Part shown: piece by piece, positions 8,206 through 16,499 of the stretch
How the letters are laid out: every line of letters begins with the position of its first letter
How positions within the stretch are numbered: position 1 is the stretch's first letter
Origin: Calothrix sp. MO_167.B12
Lineage (GTDB): Bacteria > Cyanobacteriota > Cyanobacteriia > Cyanobacteriales > Nostocaceae
Direction: 5' to 3'
Assembly (NCBI GenBank): GCA_030066045.1
Contig: JASJCJ010000091.1
Span: forward strand, 1-34,502
DNA length: 34,502 nucleotides
Program-made: the position numbers and the translations under genes
The notes under the pieces: model-generated
Databases searched by the model: none
What the model saw: only the letters and a program-made list of their open reading frames with translations
What the model was told of the DNA's origin: nothing

Positions 8206-9315
8206 TTATATCTCCCGCATCCCTAAACCAAGTACTACCCCTAAACCAGGACGTTGTACAGTAGGATATTTTTCCTCGTCTACTTCTAGGGACAATGATG
8301 TCACTGGATCTATCTGGGTTGTAGGTAAACTTAATCTTTGGGTTAATAACTCATCTAATTGTTCCAAACCTCCTCCTGGTCCTGCTAACAAAATTTGCGC
8401 TACTTCCAAATCTTCAGCTTGATTGAGATAAAAATCGATAGAACGACGCAATTCATCTATGAGTTCTCCCAATACCCTCATCATTGCTGCTAACCCCGGA
8501 TTAGCCGCAGTCATGCCAGTTTTTCCATCAGCTTCTTGAGTAGTCAGAGGAATAGTAATTCCCTGCAACAAATCCAAGTCCCTAGAAACAGGCAAATTCA
8601 TTGCTCTTGCTAAAGCACTTTGCATTTGATAAGTTCCTATGGGTACTGTGCGTGAAAACTGCGGTACTCCATTGACAATAATGGCGATTTCCGTACTATC
8701 AAACTCGATGTCCACCAATACCGTTGCCTCTTGAGGTCCAAACTGCCGCAGTTGATCGCGTATTGTTCTAATTAAGGCAAAACTGTTAATCTCTAAAACA
8801 TTGATTTGTAATCCTGCCTGTTCAAAGGTATTTACATAGGTATCTGTTACCTCCTTACGGGTGGCTACTAATAGTACTTGTACTTTTTCAATGCCATCTT
8901 CATCTACAAAGTACCCAAGTTTCTGGTAATCCACATCAGCCTCTTCACGGGGATAGGGTAAATACAAGCCAGCTTCGTGGTTCAATACCATTTCCCGTAA
9001 TTCTTTGTCATCTAATTCTGCTGGTACAGGTATCAGACGTACAATAGAATCTCGACCCGTTACAGAAGTAGAAACCTTGGAAGCATTAATTTTATTTTCA
9101 GCTAGAGCCTCCTGAATCAGTTGTGCCATTGTCGGAGGATCGGCAATTTGACCATCCACAAAAATTCCTTCTGGAACCGGCACTGATATCAAAGATTCTA
9201 GTTTTAAACCCTGACGTTGTTTCCTAACTTGAGCTATATTCACCCTTTCTGGTGCAAGTTCTATACCCGTTCCTTTGTTAGACTTGCCAAATATATTTTT
9301 GAAGCTGTTCACCAC
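8206..9315 (-). CDS. pilM: Type IV pilus assembly ATPase-fold protein PilM
   Basis: 369 residues with the actin-like (FtsA/PilM) fold. GTGIELAPERVNIAQVRKQR is the N-terminal strand-turn (G-I-E-L for the usual G-I-D-I/L), VLVDIEFDSTEIAIIVNG is the second phosphate-binding hairpin, and LLAGPGGGLEQLDELL is the adenosine loop. It is the cytoplasmic ring component that binds PilN. Start taken at GTG (9313-9315); a second GTG follows directly. First gene of the operon, divergent from the ABC lipoprotein across 156 bp. Confidence 0.95.
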   Translation of the reverse strand: MVNSFKNIFGKSNKGTGIELAPERVNIAQVRKQRQGLKLESLISVPVPEGIFVDGQIADPPTMAQLIQEALAENKINASKVSTSVTGRDSIVRLIPVPAELDDKELREMVLNHEAGLYLPYPREEADVDYQKLGYFVDEDGIEKVQVLLVATRKEVTDTYVNTFEQAGLQINVLEINSFALIRTIRDQLRQFGPQEATVLVDIEFDSTEIAIIVNGVPQFSRTVPIGTYQMQSALARAMNLPVSRDLDLLQGITIPLTTQEADGKTGMTAANPGLAAMMRVLGELIDELRRSIDFYLNQAEDLEVAQILLAGPGGGLEQLDELLTQRLSLPTTQIDPVTSLSLEVDEEKYPTVQRPGLGVVLGLGMREI

Positions 9316-9471
9316 ATTTGTCTCAGTATTTATACTAATTTTTTAAAATTTAACAATTACAGTATTTTTACCGTATTTTTATTTTCATAGGTATTTATTC
9401 TATTTATCTTGTAACCTCGAAAATACCGCATAATATTTTCACCCCAATAAAACATAAATACTAAAAGTACG

Positions 9472-10773
9472 ATGGTTCGATTTCATAAATTCAAAGTTTT
9501 TTTAATTTGGGTAGTGCTTGGACTCCTGACAAGTTGGACTATTAGCTGTAGTGCTGGCAATCTGAGTACGAACTCAAAACCCGCGACTTCTGGAGTAGAA
9601 AAAATTGAGTTTTGGACAATGCAACTCCAACCTCAATTTACTAATTACTTCCAAAATTTGATTGCGACTTTTGAATCCCAGAACCAAGGTATCAAGATTA
9701 ACTGGGTTGATGTACCTTGGGCAGCGATGGAAAACAAGATTTTAACAGCTGTCTCTGGGAAAACGCCACCTGATGTAGTGAACCTAAATCCAGATTTTGC
9801 TTCCCAGTTAGCAGGCCGAAATGCCTGGTTAGATTTGGATGCAAAAGTTTCTAATGAGGTACGTTCTGGGTATTTGTCAAATATTTGGCAAGCCAGTACT
9901 CTCAATGGCAAGAGTTTTGGCATACCTTGGTACCTCACCACACGGTTAACCATTTATAACACTGATTTTTTAAAACAGGCAGGTATTAAAACAGTACCCA
10001 CTACTTATGAAGAATTAGCTGTGGCAGCTGAAAAAATTAAAGATAAGACTGGGAAGTATGCTTTTTTTGTTACTTTCGTTCCCCAGGATTCTGCGGAGGT
10101 ACTTGAATCTTTTGTACAGATGGGTGTAACTTTAGTTGATGGAGATGGCAAGGCTGGGTTTAACTCTGCTGAAGGTAAAGCAGCTTTTCAGTATTGGGTG
10201 GATTTGTACAAAAAAGGATTACTTCCCCAAGAAGTATTGACCCAAGGCCATCGTCGCGCCATTGATTTATATCAGGCTGGGGAAACTGCTTTTCTGGCTT
10301 CTGGTCCGGAATTTATGAAGACGATTGCCAAAAATGCCCCAGCAGTTGCTAAAGTTTCTGCAACTGCACCCCAAATTAGTGGTAATACGGGTAAGACAAA
10401 TGTGGCGGTGATGAATGTGGTGATCCCACGTAATACTAAATACCCTGATGCGGCGGTGAAATTTGCTCTGTTTTTGACCAATGATGAGAATCAGTTGGCT
10501 TTTGCCAAGCAAGCCAATGTTTTACCATCTACCAAAACAGCCTTATCTGACAGCTATTTTAAAGATGTTGCAGCTAATGCCAGTGCCATAGAAAAAGGAA
10601 GGGCAATTAGTGCAAAACAATTGCAACAAGCAGAGGTATTAATTCCTACCCGAAAAAATTCTAACCTGCTGCAAAAAGCCATTTACGAAAACTTACAAGC
10701 AGCCATGTTAGGGCAAAAATCTGTAGAGCAAGCCGTTGAGGATGCCGCGAAGCAGTGGGACAGTCGGAATTAA
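9472..10773 (+). CDS. Sugar ABC transporter substrate-binding lipoprotein (family 1)
   Basis: 433 residues. The N-terminus (basic, hydrophobic core, then WTISC with Cys26 followed by S) is a lipoprotein signal, so the mature protein is lipid-anchored and binds its ligand in the periplasm. The body is of MalE/UgpB type: EFWTMQLQPQF..., ANE-like GKTPPDVVNLNPDF, IPWYLTTRLTIYNTDFLKQAG, and GKAAFQYWVDLYKKG. The ligand is probably a mono- or disaccharide or a polyol derivative, but I cannot say which. No permease or ATPase gene is nearby, so it must work with components encoded elsewhere. The tail ends directly at a GGAGTGA repeat array. Confidence 0.9.
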   Translation: MVRFHKFKVFLIWVVLGLLTSWTISCSAGNLSTNSKPATSGVEKIEFWTMQLQPQFTNYFQNLIATFESQNQGIKINWVDVPWAAMENKILTAVSGKTPPDVVNLNPDFASQLAGRNAWLDLDAKVSNEVRSGYLSNIWQASTLNGKSFGIPWYLTTRLTIYNTDFLKQAGIKTVPTTYEELAVAAEKIKDKTGKYAFFVTFVPQDSAEVLESFVQMGVTLVDGDGKAGFNSAEGKAAFQYWVDLYKKGLLPQEVLTQGHRRAIDLYQAGETAFLASGPEFMKTIAKNAPAVAKVSATAPQISGNTGKTNVAVMNVVIPRNTKYPDAAVKFALFLTNDENQLAFAKQANVLPSTKTALSDSYFKDVAANASAIEKGRAISAKQLQQAEVLIPTRKNSNLLQKAIYENLQAAMLGQKSVEQAVEDAAKQWDSRN

Positions 10774-10866
10774 GGAGGGAAGGAGTGATGGAGTGATGGA
10801 GTGATGGAGTGAAGGAGTGAAGGAGTGAAGGAGTAAAGGAGTGAAGGAGTAAAGGAGTGAAGGAGA
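10774..10866 (+). repeat. GGAGTGATGG/GGAGTGAAGG tandem array
   Basis: About ten irregular 8- to 9-bp purine-rich units start right after the lipoprotein stop codon. Same family, same strand, as 22619-22732, and inverted inside cobD (2830-2920). Confidence 0.85.
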
Positions 10867-11371
10867 GTAGGGCGTGTTTTCAAACTATGGTGTAGGTGTA
10901 GGTTGGGTAGAACGAAGTGAAACCCAACTGGGTGTACGGAAAATGTTGGGTTACTCTGCTCCAAGCCCCTTCGGTTCTACGCTCCTCAAACGCCACTTCT
11001 CTCAACGTGGGGAACCCGTGCACAAGAGTGGCTCCCCAACCTACAATTGATGCTAATTTTGGGTTTGAAAACAGACCCTAGGGGTGGGGTTTCCCCGCCC
11101 AGAGTGGAGGGAGGAAGTGACAATGAAAATTTTTTTCACCACCAAGCCATGAAAATGCTTTGTGAATAACTCCTCAAGGGCGCACGCAATGCGCCCCTAC
11201 AAATTCTGCACCTAACTAGGGCTTGCTGAAAAAGTCATGATTGTGGGGGTAGGGAATAGGGAATAGGCAATAGTTCGGTGCCTAGGGTTTCTATTCTTTT
11301 GACAAAAAAATAACAGATGCAAGGAACGAGAAATTCATAGCGAGGGGATTTTCTTTATTACTCAGGACTTA
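10867..11371. repeat. Repeat-filled spacer between lipoprotein and folC
   Basis: No gene seen. In order: a GTAGGTTGGG palindrome relative (10897-10930), a GC-rich stretch (10950-11045), the GGGTGGGGTTTCCCCGCCC hairpin (about 11081-11100), and a 60-bp partial copy (11146-11206) of the 160-bp repeat at 15477-15640. Then comes GGGCTTGCTGAAAAAGTC (about 11218-11236), which looks like the terminal inverted repeat of some cyanobacterial IS elements and may be an IS scar. TATTACTTATTACT repeats (11356-11383) enter the folC 3' end. Confidence 0.7.
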
Positions 11372-12640
11372 TTACTTATTACTTTCCCCTTGTGGGGGTG
11401 CTCCTAAAAAATGCCCCACTAAGTATAAAGAACCACATAGTACGACTAAATTATCATCTCTGGTAAAAGCTGTATCCAATGCTAATGATAACTCTGGGTA
11501 TGGATAACATCCTTCTAAATACGGATAAATACTGATAGCTAATTGTGCTAATTTTCCGGGATCAGCTGAGCTATGTTCTGGTACTGGTACTAAATATAAC
11601 AGGTCGTGCGATCGCAGTAAAATTTGAAAAATATCACTATGGTCTTTGGTAGATAACATTCCCATTACCCAAGTGACTGATGGCACATCTAAGCTATCCA
11701 CATAATCCCTTAATACTTGAGCCGCAGCAGGATTATGAGCACCATCTAGCAGCAATTTTTGATTTTTCCAGGTAGTCCATTGCATCCGCCCTAACCATTG
11801 GGTTTTTGCCATGCCATGAATGATGGCTGACTCTGGTATATTCCAACCTTGGTTTTGCAATACCTCCACCGCAGCTAAAGCCACAGCCGAATTGGTTAAC
11901 TGAATTTGTCCGACTAGGGGTAGGGGATATTTCAGGGGTTTTTGCCGATTTCCTACGTACTCTGCCCATCCCGGCTCCAACTGGCGGGCACTTTGGGGCA
12001 TAATTAGGGGACATTGTAATTGTACAGCCCGCGATCGCACTACTTGTTCTGCATCCGGTGGTAATGCTCCAATTACAACAGGACAACCATGTTTGAGGAT
12101 ACCAGCTTTTTCTCCAGCAATTTCACCTACAGTATTACCCAATTTTTCGCAGTGTTCCCGACTAATGGAAGTAATAATACTAACTAAGGGTTTTTGACAA
12201 ACGTTGGTAGCATCTAATCTTCCTCCCAATCCCACTTCAATTACAGCAACATCAACCTGTTGTTGAGCAAAATAAAGCCAAGCAGCAGCAGTAATCACTT
12301 CAAACTGAGTCGGTGATTCTTCATCAGTGGCAATTGCAGCTTGGACTTGTAATAAGAGTTTGTGTAGTTCACCCGCAGCAATGGGTTGGTTGTTCAGACA
12401 AATACGTTCAGTCCAATCAACTAAATGGGGAGAGGTATACCTTCCCGTGCGATAACCCGCTTCTGTAAGTATGGACGACAGATAAGCACATACAGAACCT
12501 TTACCATTGCTTCCTGCCACATGCATCACAGGAACTTGATTCTGGGGATTACCAAGATTTGCTAACAGTGACTGAATGCGGGATAGTCCCAGGTGGACAC
12601 CAAAGGATTGAAATGGTTGGAGTAATGAGTTGATGTTCAC
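11372..12640 (-). CDS. folC: Bifunctional folylpolyglutamate synthase/dihydrofolate synthase
   Basis: 422 residues, normal for the Mur-ligase-like FolC family, which adds glutamate to dihydropteroate or folates using ATP. Visible are the P-loop HVAGSNGKGSV (residues 40-50), the substrate loop YTSPHL, EVGLGGRLDATN (Mg/folate site), SISREHCEKLGNT, the LLDGAHNPAAA motif and the C-terminal LCGSLYLVG. Start is GTG (12638-12640), followed by MNINSLLQPFQSFG, which matches the family N-terminus. The last residues (GAPPQGESNK) come from the adjoining repeat region. It appears monocistronic. Confidence 0.96.
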   Translation of the reverse strand: MNINSLLQPFQSFGVHLGLSRIQSLLANLGNPQNQVPVMHVAGSNGKGSVCAYLSSILTEAGYRTGRYTSPHLVDWTERICLNNQPIAAGELHKLLLQVQAAIATDEESPTQFEVITAAAWLYFAQQQVDVAVIEVGLGGRLDATNVCQKPLVSIITSISREHCEKLGNTVGEIAGEKAGILKHGCPVVIGALPPDAEQVVRSRAVQLQCPLIMPQSARQLEPGWAEYVGNRQKPLKYPLPLVGQIQLTNSAVALAAVEVLQNQGWNIPESAIIHGMAKTQWLGRMQWTTWKNQKLLLDGAHNPAAAQVLRDYVDSLDVPSVTWVMGMLSTKDHSDIFQILLRSHDLLYLVPVPEHSSADPGKLAQLAISIYPYLEGCYPYPELSLALDTAFTRDDNLVVLCGSLYLVGHFLGAPPQGESNK

Positions 12641-12980
12641 AAAAGCTAAGAAAATTACTAAAAATATAGAAAATGTTACAAAAACACATTATTAAATAAT
12701 TCGTAATTCTAAATTCTTTTAACCCTTACCCTTTAAGCTTTTCCCCTTACTTATTAATAAGTAAAGGGGCAAGTAGTAAGGGACTTCCAAATAAAAAAAT
12801 ATCCCATTGCAGGGGGCAGGGGCAGGGTACAGGGGGAGGATAGTCGTTTTGATTTCCAGAATTTGGGATCATTTATCCTCTGGAATTCCCTAAGCTGAAA
12901 ATAACGTTAACTCCTAACACCGAACTCCTAACACCGAACTCAGGTTACTTATTTTCGTTCACCCATTATGGTAAAACCAA

Positions 12981-13016
12981 TTGCTCCTCTGGGGTGGAAG
13001 AACCCAAGAGGAGCAA
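12981..13016 (-). terminator. Candidate terminator hairpin downstream of psbY
   Basis: TTGCTCCTCT pairs with AGAGGAGCAA (10 bp), extended by GGG/CCC with one bulge. Read on the minus strand it is followed by a short U-run (GGTTTTACC). It is 290 nt past psbY, so assignment is tentative. Confidence 0.45.
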
Positions 13017-13061
13017 GTGGTAAGTAGGTAGGCAAATGTAAGATGCTTACCTTACCCCCAG

Positions 13062-13086
13062 CCCCTCTCCTTGTTAAGGAGAGGGG
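13062..13086. repeat. CTCTCCTT/AAGGAGAG palindrome
   Basis: CCCCTCTCCTT and AAGGAGAGGGG form an 11-bp stem with a 3-nt loop. The same core is found at 21645-21663 and 32237-32258. Confidence 0.8.
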
Positions 13087-13300
13087 TGCTGTCAGGCGGA
13101 GTGAGTTTTAATTTAATTTGACCAAAACTAGGGTGTAGGGTGCTCTTTGTAAAGTGTGGGAGAGAAGAGAAAAATATATTTTTTTACACTCTGCCCTGAA
13201 ACCAATAGGGGTACAAGCCCTAACCAATTACCCTACACCCCATACCCCACACCCTTCTTGTTGACCTAGTTACTTAAACCCGGAGGGTGAATGTGTAATT

Positions 13301-13420
13301 TTATGCTTCTTTATTTAAAAAGGTTTGCAGTTGTCTTAAAGCAGCTGCACCAATATTAAATAATGCCCAACCAGCAGCAATCGCCAGTGGTGCTAAAACA
13401 ATAAGCAAACGCAGATCCAT
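13301..13420 (-). CDS. psbY: Photosystem II protein PsbY
   Basis: A 39-residue protein: [20 protein letters not shown], then [19 protein letters not shown]. It has one transmembrane helix and the conserved [16 protein letters not shown] core of PsbY, a small peripheral subunit near cytochrome b559 at the edge of photosystem II in the thylakoid membrane. GAGGGG lies about eight bases before the ATG, a good ribosome binding site, and a TTGACA box is upstream (13458-13463 on the minus strand), though its -10 partner is unclear. The gene is easily missed because of its size. It lies 127 bp after the carbonic-anhydrase-like gene on the same strand. Confidence 0.92.
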   Translation of the reverse strand: MDLRLLIVLAPLAIAAGWALFNIGAAALRQLQTFLNKEA

Positions 13421-13547
13421 ATCTAGAACCCCTCTGTTAAGTTAAAAATTAAAGTTTTGTCAACTGTTCTCATTTTTATTTTTAGCTGAAGTGGCGATTT
13501 TTTCCCAAATAAAATGTAAAGTTTTTTTACATTATCTGTTAAAGTTT

Positions 13548-14102
13548 CTATTTTGACTGAGTTTCTCCCCCGTCCCCTGGCACACTAAAGCCAGTATCTG
13601 TACCTTTACCAGCGTGAACCAGAGCTAATTTTTGATAGCTTTGGGCATGAGATATTAGTTCTGCGGCTTCAGCATCACTGACTGGGCGAATTACCTTTCC
13701 TGGCACACCCATGACTAAAGATTGTGCAGGTACATCTTTGGTAACTACCGCACCAGCACCAATAAGACTACCCTTGCCTACCCGTACCCCATCCAAGATA
13801 ATCGCACCAATGCCAATGAGGCAGCCGGATTCTATATGGGCAGAATGTACCACCGCTCGATGTCCTATGGTTACATGGTCTTCTAAGATTGTAGGCTTGC
13901 CCGGATCTCCATGAAGAATTGCCCCATCTTGAATATTGGTACATTCGCCAATGGTGATTGATTCCACGTCTGCCCTGATGACAGCACCATACCAGATGCT
14001 TACTCCAGAGGAGATACGTACCGAACCCATAACTACAGCATTGCTAGCAACAAAAGCTGCTAGAGAAAAATCAGGGGAAGACCAGTAGGAAGCAGCAGAC
14101 AC
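13548..14102 (-). CDS. Gamma-carbonic-anhydrase-like left-handed beta-helix protein
   Basis: 184 residues of hexapeptide repeats (for example SIWYGAVIRADVESITIGEC), forming a trimeric left-handed beta helix of the YrdA/gamma-CA type. The three metal-binding histidines are at H64 (AILHGD), H81 and H86 (IGHRAVVH), so a metal site is likely. Many family members show no proven carbonic anhydrase activity. The C-terminal helix follows MGVPGKVIRPVSDAEAAE. It is far shorter than CcmM because it lacks RbcS-like repeats. Start is GTG (14100-14102); no ATG gives a better fit. Confidence 0.9.
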   Translation of the reverse strand: MSAASYWSSPDFSLAAFVASNAVVMGSVRISSGVSIWYGAVIRADVESITIGECTNIQDGAILHGDPGKPTILEDHVTIGHRAVVHSAHIESGCLIGIGAIILDGVRVGKGSLIGAGAVVTKDVPAQSLVMGVPGKVIRPVSDAEAAELISHAQSYQKLALVHAGKGTDTGFSVPGDGGETQSK

Positions 14103-14307
14103 GATAGAATAAGAATATAGAATTATGTGGTAACTAGAAACACTGGTAAGACTCCAACTTTGGAGACTGGTGGCAAAATTTAGGATATCACGGTCTTTGA
14201 TTCCTTTGTCGATTACCTATTCAGCAATTACCCCAATGAGGTGGAGCGGAAGTGTAAGATACAACCTACTCGAATGGTGAAAATTTACATATGTTGATAC
14301 ACACTTC

Positions 14308-14820
14308 ATGATGAATCCAGGCTTACAGTACCCAATATTTGGTCCCGAAATCCAGTGCCCTCATTGTCGGCAAGTTATTCCGGCATTGACATTAACTGAT
14401 ACTTACTTATGTCCCCGTCATGGCGCATTTGAAGCTCATCCCAAAACAGGGGATTTGATTCATTTACAGTCTGGACGGCATTGGCGTAGGTGGAATGGAG
14501 AATGGTATCGCCAACATACCCACCCCGATGGCATTCGCTTTGAAATTCATGAAGCTTTAGATAAACTTTATACCCAAGGATATCGGGCAACTAAGGTAAT
14601 TATTGCCAGACGTTACCAAGAATTAATGAGTGGTTATTTAGAGAAAAATACTCCTTGGCGTTCCGGACAATCAGAAGCTTCTGGTGCTCGCCTCTATGGT
14701 TTACCAGTGGAGTTTAGCCCTGAGCCTGGGGAGGAACCTTGTTGGGAAGTAATTAATTTTGATTTGGATAAGGAACCTGGTGTGCCAGTACGTTATCCTT
14801 ATTTTCGTCTATTTGAGTAA
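14308..14820 (+). CDS. TIGR02652-like conserved cyanobacterial protein
   Basis: 170 residues. An N-terminal zinc-ribbon-like cluster (C17-P-H-C20 and C35-P-R-H38) is followed by a conserved basic/aromatic body (GRHWRRWNGEWYRQHTHPDG) and the ending PVRYPYFRLFE. I recognise the family as one limited to cyanobacteria; its function is unknown. It starts with two adjacent ATGs; the first is used. It is divergent from the carbonic-anhydrase-like gene over 205 bp, so the promoters of both should lie in 14103-14307. Confidence 0.8.
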   Translation: MMNPGLQYPIFGPEIQCPHCRQVIPALTLTDTYLCPRHGAFEAHPKTGDLIHLQSGRHWRRWNGEWYRQHTHPDGIRFEIHEALDKLYTQGYRATKVIIARRYQELMSGYLEKNTPWRSGQSEASGARLYGLPVEFSPEPGEEPCWEVINFDLDKEPGVPVRYPYFRLFE

Positions 14821-15014
14821 TATTGAGGAGTTAGGAGTGATCCCACAAGGGGGAAGTAATAAGTAAGGGGTAAGGGTTGGTAACTGTTGCTTAAAATCTA
14901 CCATTATCTAGACAAATATTACCGTTTGTCTATATTTGAGCAGCCAAGCTCTTTAGCTGCCAAGGATCTAGTTTTCGGTTAAAATAGGACTAAGTGAGTC
15001 TGTATCTGCTCATA

Positions 15015-15305
15015 TCGCTCTCCCGGCTGTGATGGCTAGTAGGAGACACGCATGGGCTTCATGGTATCGATTCAACTTCGCGACTCAAGTCGTTAGCCGG
15101 TATGAGTTTAACAAAACTCCGCCGGGACGAGTGAGGTTTAATCAACAGTCGTTAACAGCGAGCCTTAGCAATTACTCTACAGGGAAAGTGGAGAAATCCC
15201 GATCTGGACGACCTGTGGAGGTCTGTGAATCAGCTATGACCAGTGTTAAGGAACTTGGTGAAAATCCAAGCTGTAATCCCGAACTAGCCGTTAAGGTCGG
15301 GTGAC
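15015..15305 (+). ncRNA. Candidate structured RNA, HEARO/omega-RNA-like, stand-alone
   Basis: About 290 bp with no credible protein but at least seven local hairpins in one orientation: TCTCC/GGAGA (15019-15046), CGAC-TCAA-GTCG (15081-15092), GAGTTT-AACA-AAACTC (15104-15119) inside CCGG/CCGG (15097-15125), CTCTAC/GTGGAG (15175-15193), GACCT-GTGG-AGGTC (15210-15223), CTTGG/CCAAG (15254-15270) and CCCGA/TCGGG (15278-15301), ending in GTGA (15301-15304). Size, hairpin density, and an end at GTGA recall HEARO RNAs, the omega-RNA guides of IscB/IsrB nucleases, which are frequent in cyanobacteria and often lack an adjacent nuclease gene. The family name is an inference from memory. The strand is the one that gives GTGA at the 3' end. 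Confidence 0.5.
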
Positions 15306-15419
15306 GATGGGTAGCTTTATCCAGTTTTGGGTAGAAAAGTCCATTTTTTAAGTAACGGTAGGTTTTGTCTTCCACTTTTTCCCCTGAATCCTTTTCCTTA
15401 AACCGTGAACAAGAAAAAT

Positions 15420-15470
15420 GTGGTGTATGGGGTGTAGGGTTTAGGGTAATTGGTGGGGCTTGTACCCATC
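15420..15470. repeat. TGTATGGGGTGTAGGGT ... GGGGCTTGTACCC repeat
   Basis: It matches, in inverted orientation and with small changes, the segment at about 13212-13256. Both copies end in GGGCTTGTACCC. Confidence 0.7.
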
Positions 15471-15476
15471 ACTATG

Positions 15477-15640
15477 CATGAAAATGCTTTGTGACTAACT
15501 CCTCAAGGGCGCACGCAATGCGCCCCTACTCCGTGCTTCTGAACTATTTTCAAGCTAGTCCCACTCTGCTCCAAGCCGCGCTTCGCTCGTCTACATGGAC
15601 GTTTGTACACAATCTGGCGATGAAAATACCTCGACTGCGG
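15477..15640 (+). repeat. 160-bp composite dispersed repeat, copy 1
   Basis: It begins ATGAAAATGCTTTGTGACTA, contains the GGGCGCA-CGCAA-TGCGCCC hairpin, then ATTTTCAAGCTAG, GTCTACATGGA, GTTTGTACACAA, and ends GATGAAAATAC. A second, inverted copy covers 22766-22925, and the first 60 bp recur at 11146-11206. The shared order of blocks over the whole length shows one unit, not chance matches. Confidence 0.85.
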
Positions 15641-15712
15641 CTCCCACACCTAAGCTGTCAACCATCAACTAACAACTAACAACTAACAACTATTTTCAAG
15701 CTAGATGGATGA

Positions 15713-16210
15713 ATGAGGTTTAATGAATTATTACAGTCAACTAGTAACTCCAAGCGACTGAATATGCATCACGTTTCCATCCGCACAGCCAATATTTATC
15801 GGGCAATCGCTTTTTACGAACAATTAGGGTTTCAAGTCTGTGAACGCTTCACTACAGGCTATACCCTGGCTTGTTGGATGGAAGGTATGGGGGGCAGAAT
15901 TGAGTTAATCCAAATACCAGAACCAAAACCCGCACCAGATGCATTTGCAGATCCGCACTATGTAGGGTATTATCACTTGTCATTCGATGTTACCGAGCAA
16001 ATATCGGATCTATCCAGCTATTTACATCATCTAAAACAGCTTTTTAGTCAAAAAGCTCGGGAAAACCCCGAAAATTTTCAACCCCTAGTGGTACTCCTAG
16101 AACCCAATCAGCAGCAAATCGGCAACCGAATATACGAGGTGGCATTTATTGCTGATACTGATGGTCTACCTATCGAAATCATTCGGATTTTAACTACCAT
16201 TAACAGTTAA
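15713..16210 (+). CDS. VOC (glyoxalase/dioxygenase-fold) family protein
   Basis: 165 residues with the paired beta-alpha-beta-beta-beta fold: MHHVSIRTANIYRAIAFYEQ then LGFQVCERF at the start, GGRIELIQIPEP in the first module, and YHLSFDVTEQISDL and EVAFIADTDGLPIEI in the second. Possible metal ligands are the His of HHVSIRT, Glu of IELIQ, His of YYHLSF and Glu of PIEII. This matches the metal-binding pattern of glyoxalase I, but the substrate is not known. The 5' 17 codons (MRFNELLQSTSNSKRLN) do not belong to the fold; the ATG at 15764 could be the real start. Confidence 0.82.
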   Translation: MRFNELLQSTSNSKRLNMHHVSIRTANIYRAIAFYEQLGFQVCERFTTGYTLACWMEGMGGRIELIQIPEPKPAPDAFADPHYVGYYHLSFDVTEQISDLSSYLHHLKQLFSQKARENPENFQPLVVLLEPNQQQIGNRIYEVAFIADTDGLPIEIIRILTTINS

Positions 16211-16499
16211 TTTATATTATTGTTGTCAGTAGAATAAAATTTTCTGTAGTGTTGCCGAAGCGAAGGTTACTTGCAACAGCTAGACTATAGATACATTAAA
16301 TTTCAATTGAGTGTGATACACCTAAGTATGAACCTCTTTATACTTCCTAATTTCAGGAAAATGGCTCAAAATTTGAGTAATTAGAGGGATGTCCCATAGG
16401 ACACACTGAGGTAAAATCTGTAACTCTCACAAGTAAAATCCCCATATATGAAGAAATTTGTAAATTTAATTACAAATTACATTTGCCACTGTTAAATAC

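Larger units (their letters stand above)
12641..13300. other. Repeat-rich spacer between folC and psbY
   Basis: No gene seen. It holds a CCCCTTACTTATTAATAAGT...AAGGGG palindrome (about 12744-12772), two CTAACACCGAACTC units (about 12913-12942), the hairpins at 12981-13016 and 13062-13086, and the inverted partner (about 13212-13256) of a motif at 15420-15470. Confidence 0.65.

Noticed and set aside
15241-15305. Resemblance of GGTGAAAATCC and CTGTAATCCCG to a cobalamin riboswitch
   Set aside because: The conserved B12-box region and the CCCGC-ACTGT core are not found, and the next gene is a VOC protein more than 400 bp away.
15029-15375. 91- and 67-codon frames on opposite strands over the structured segment
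   Set aside because: No protein motifs, and the many hairpins explain the sequence better as RNA.
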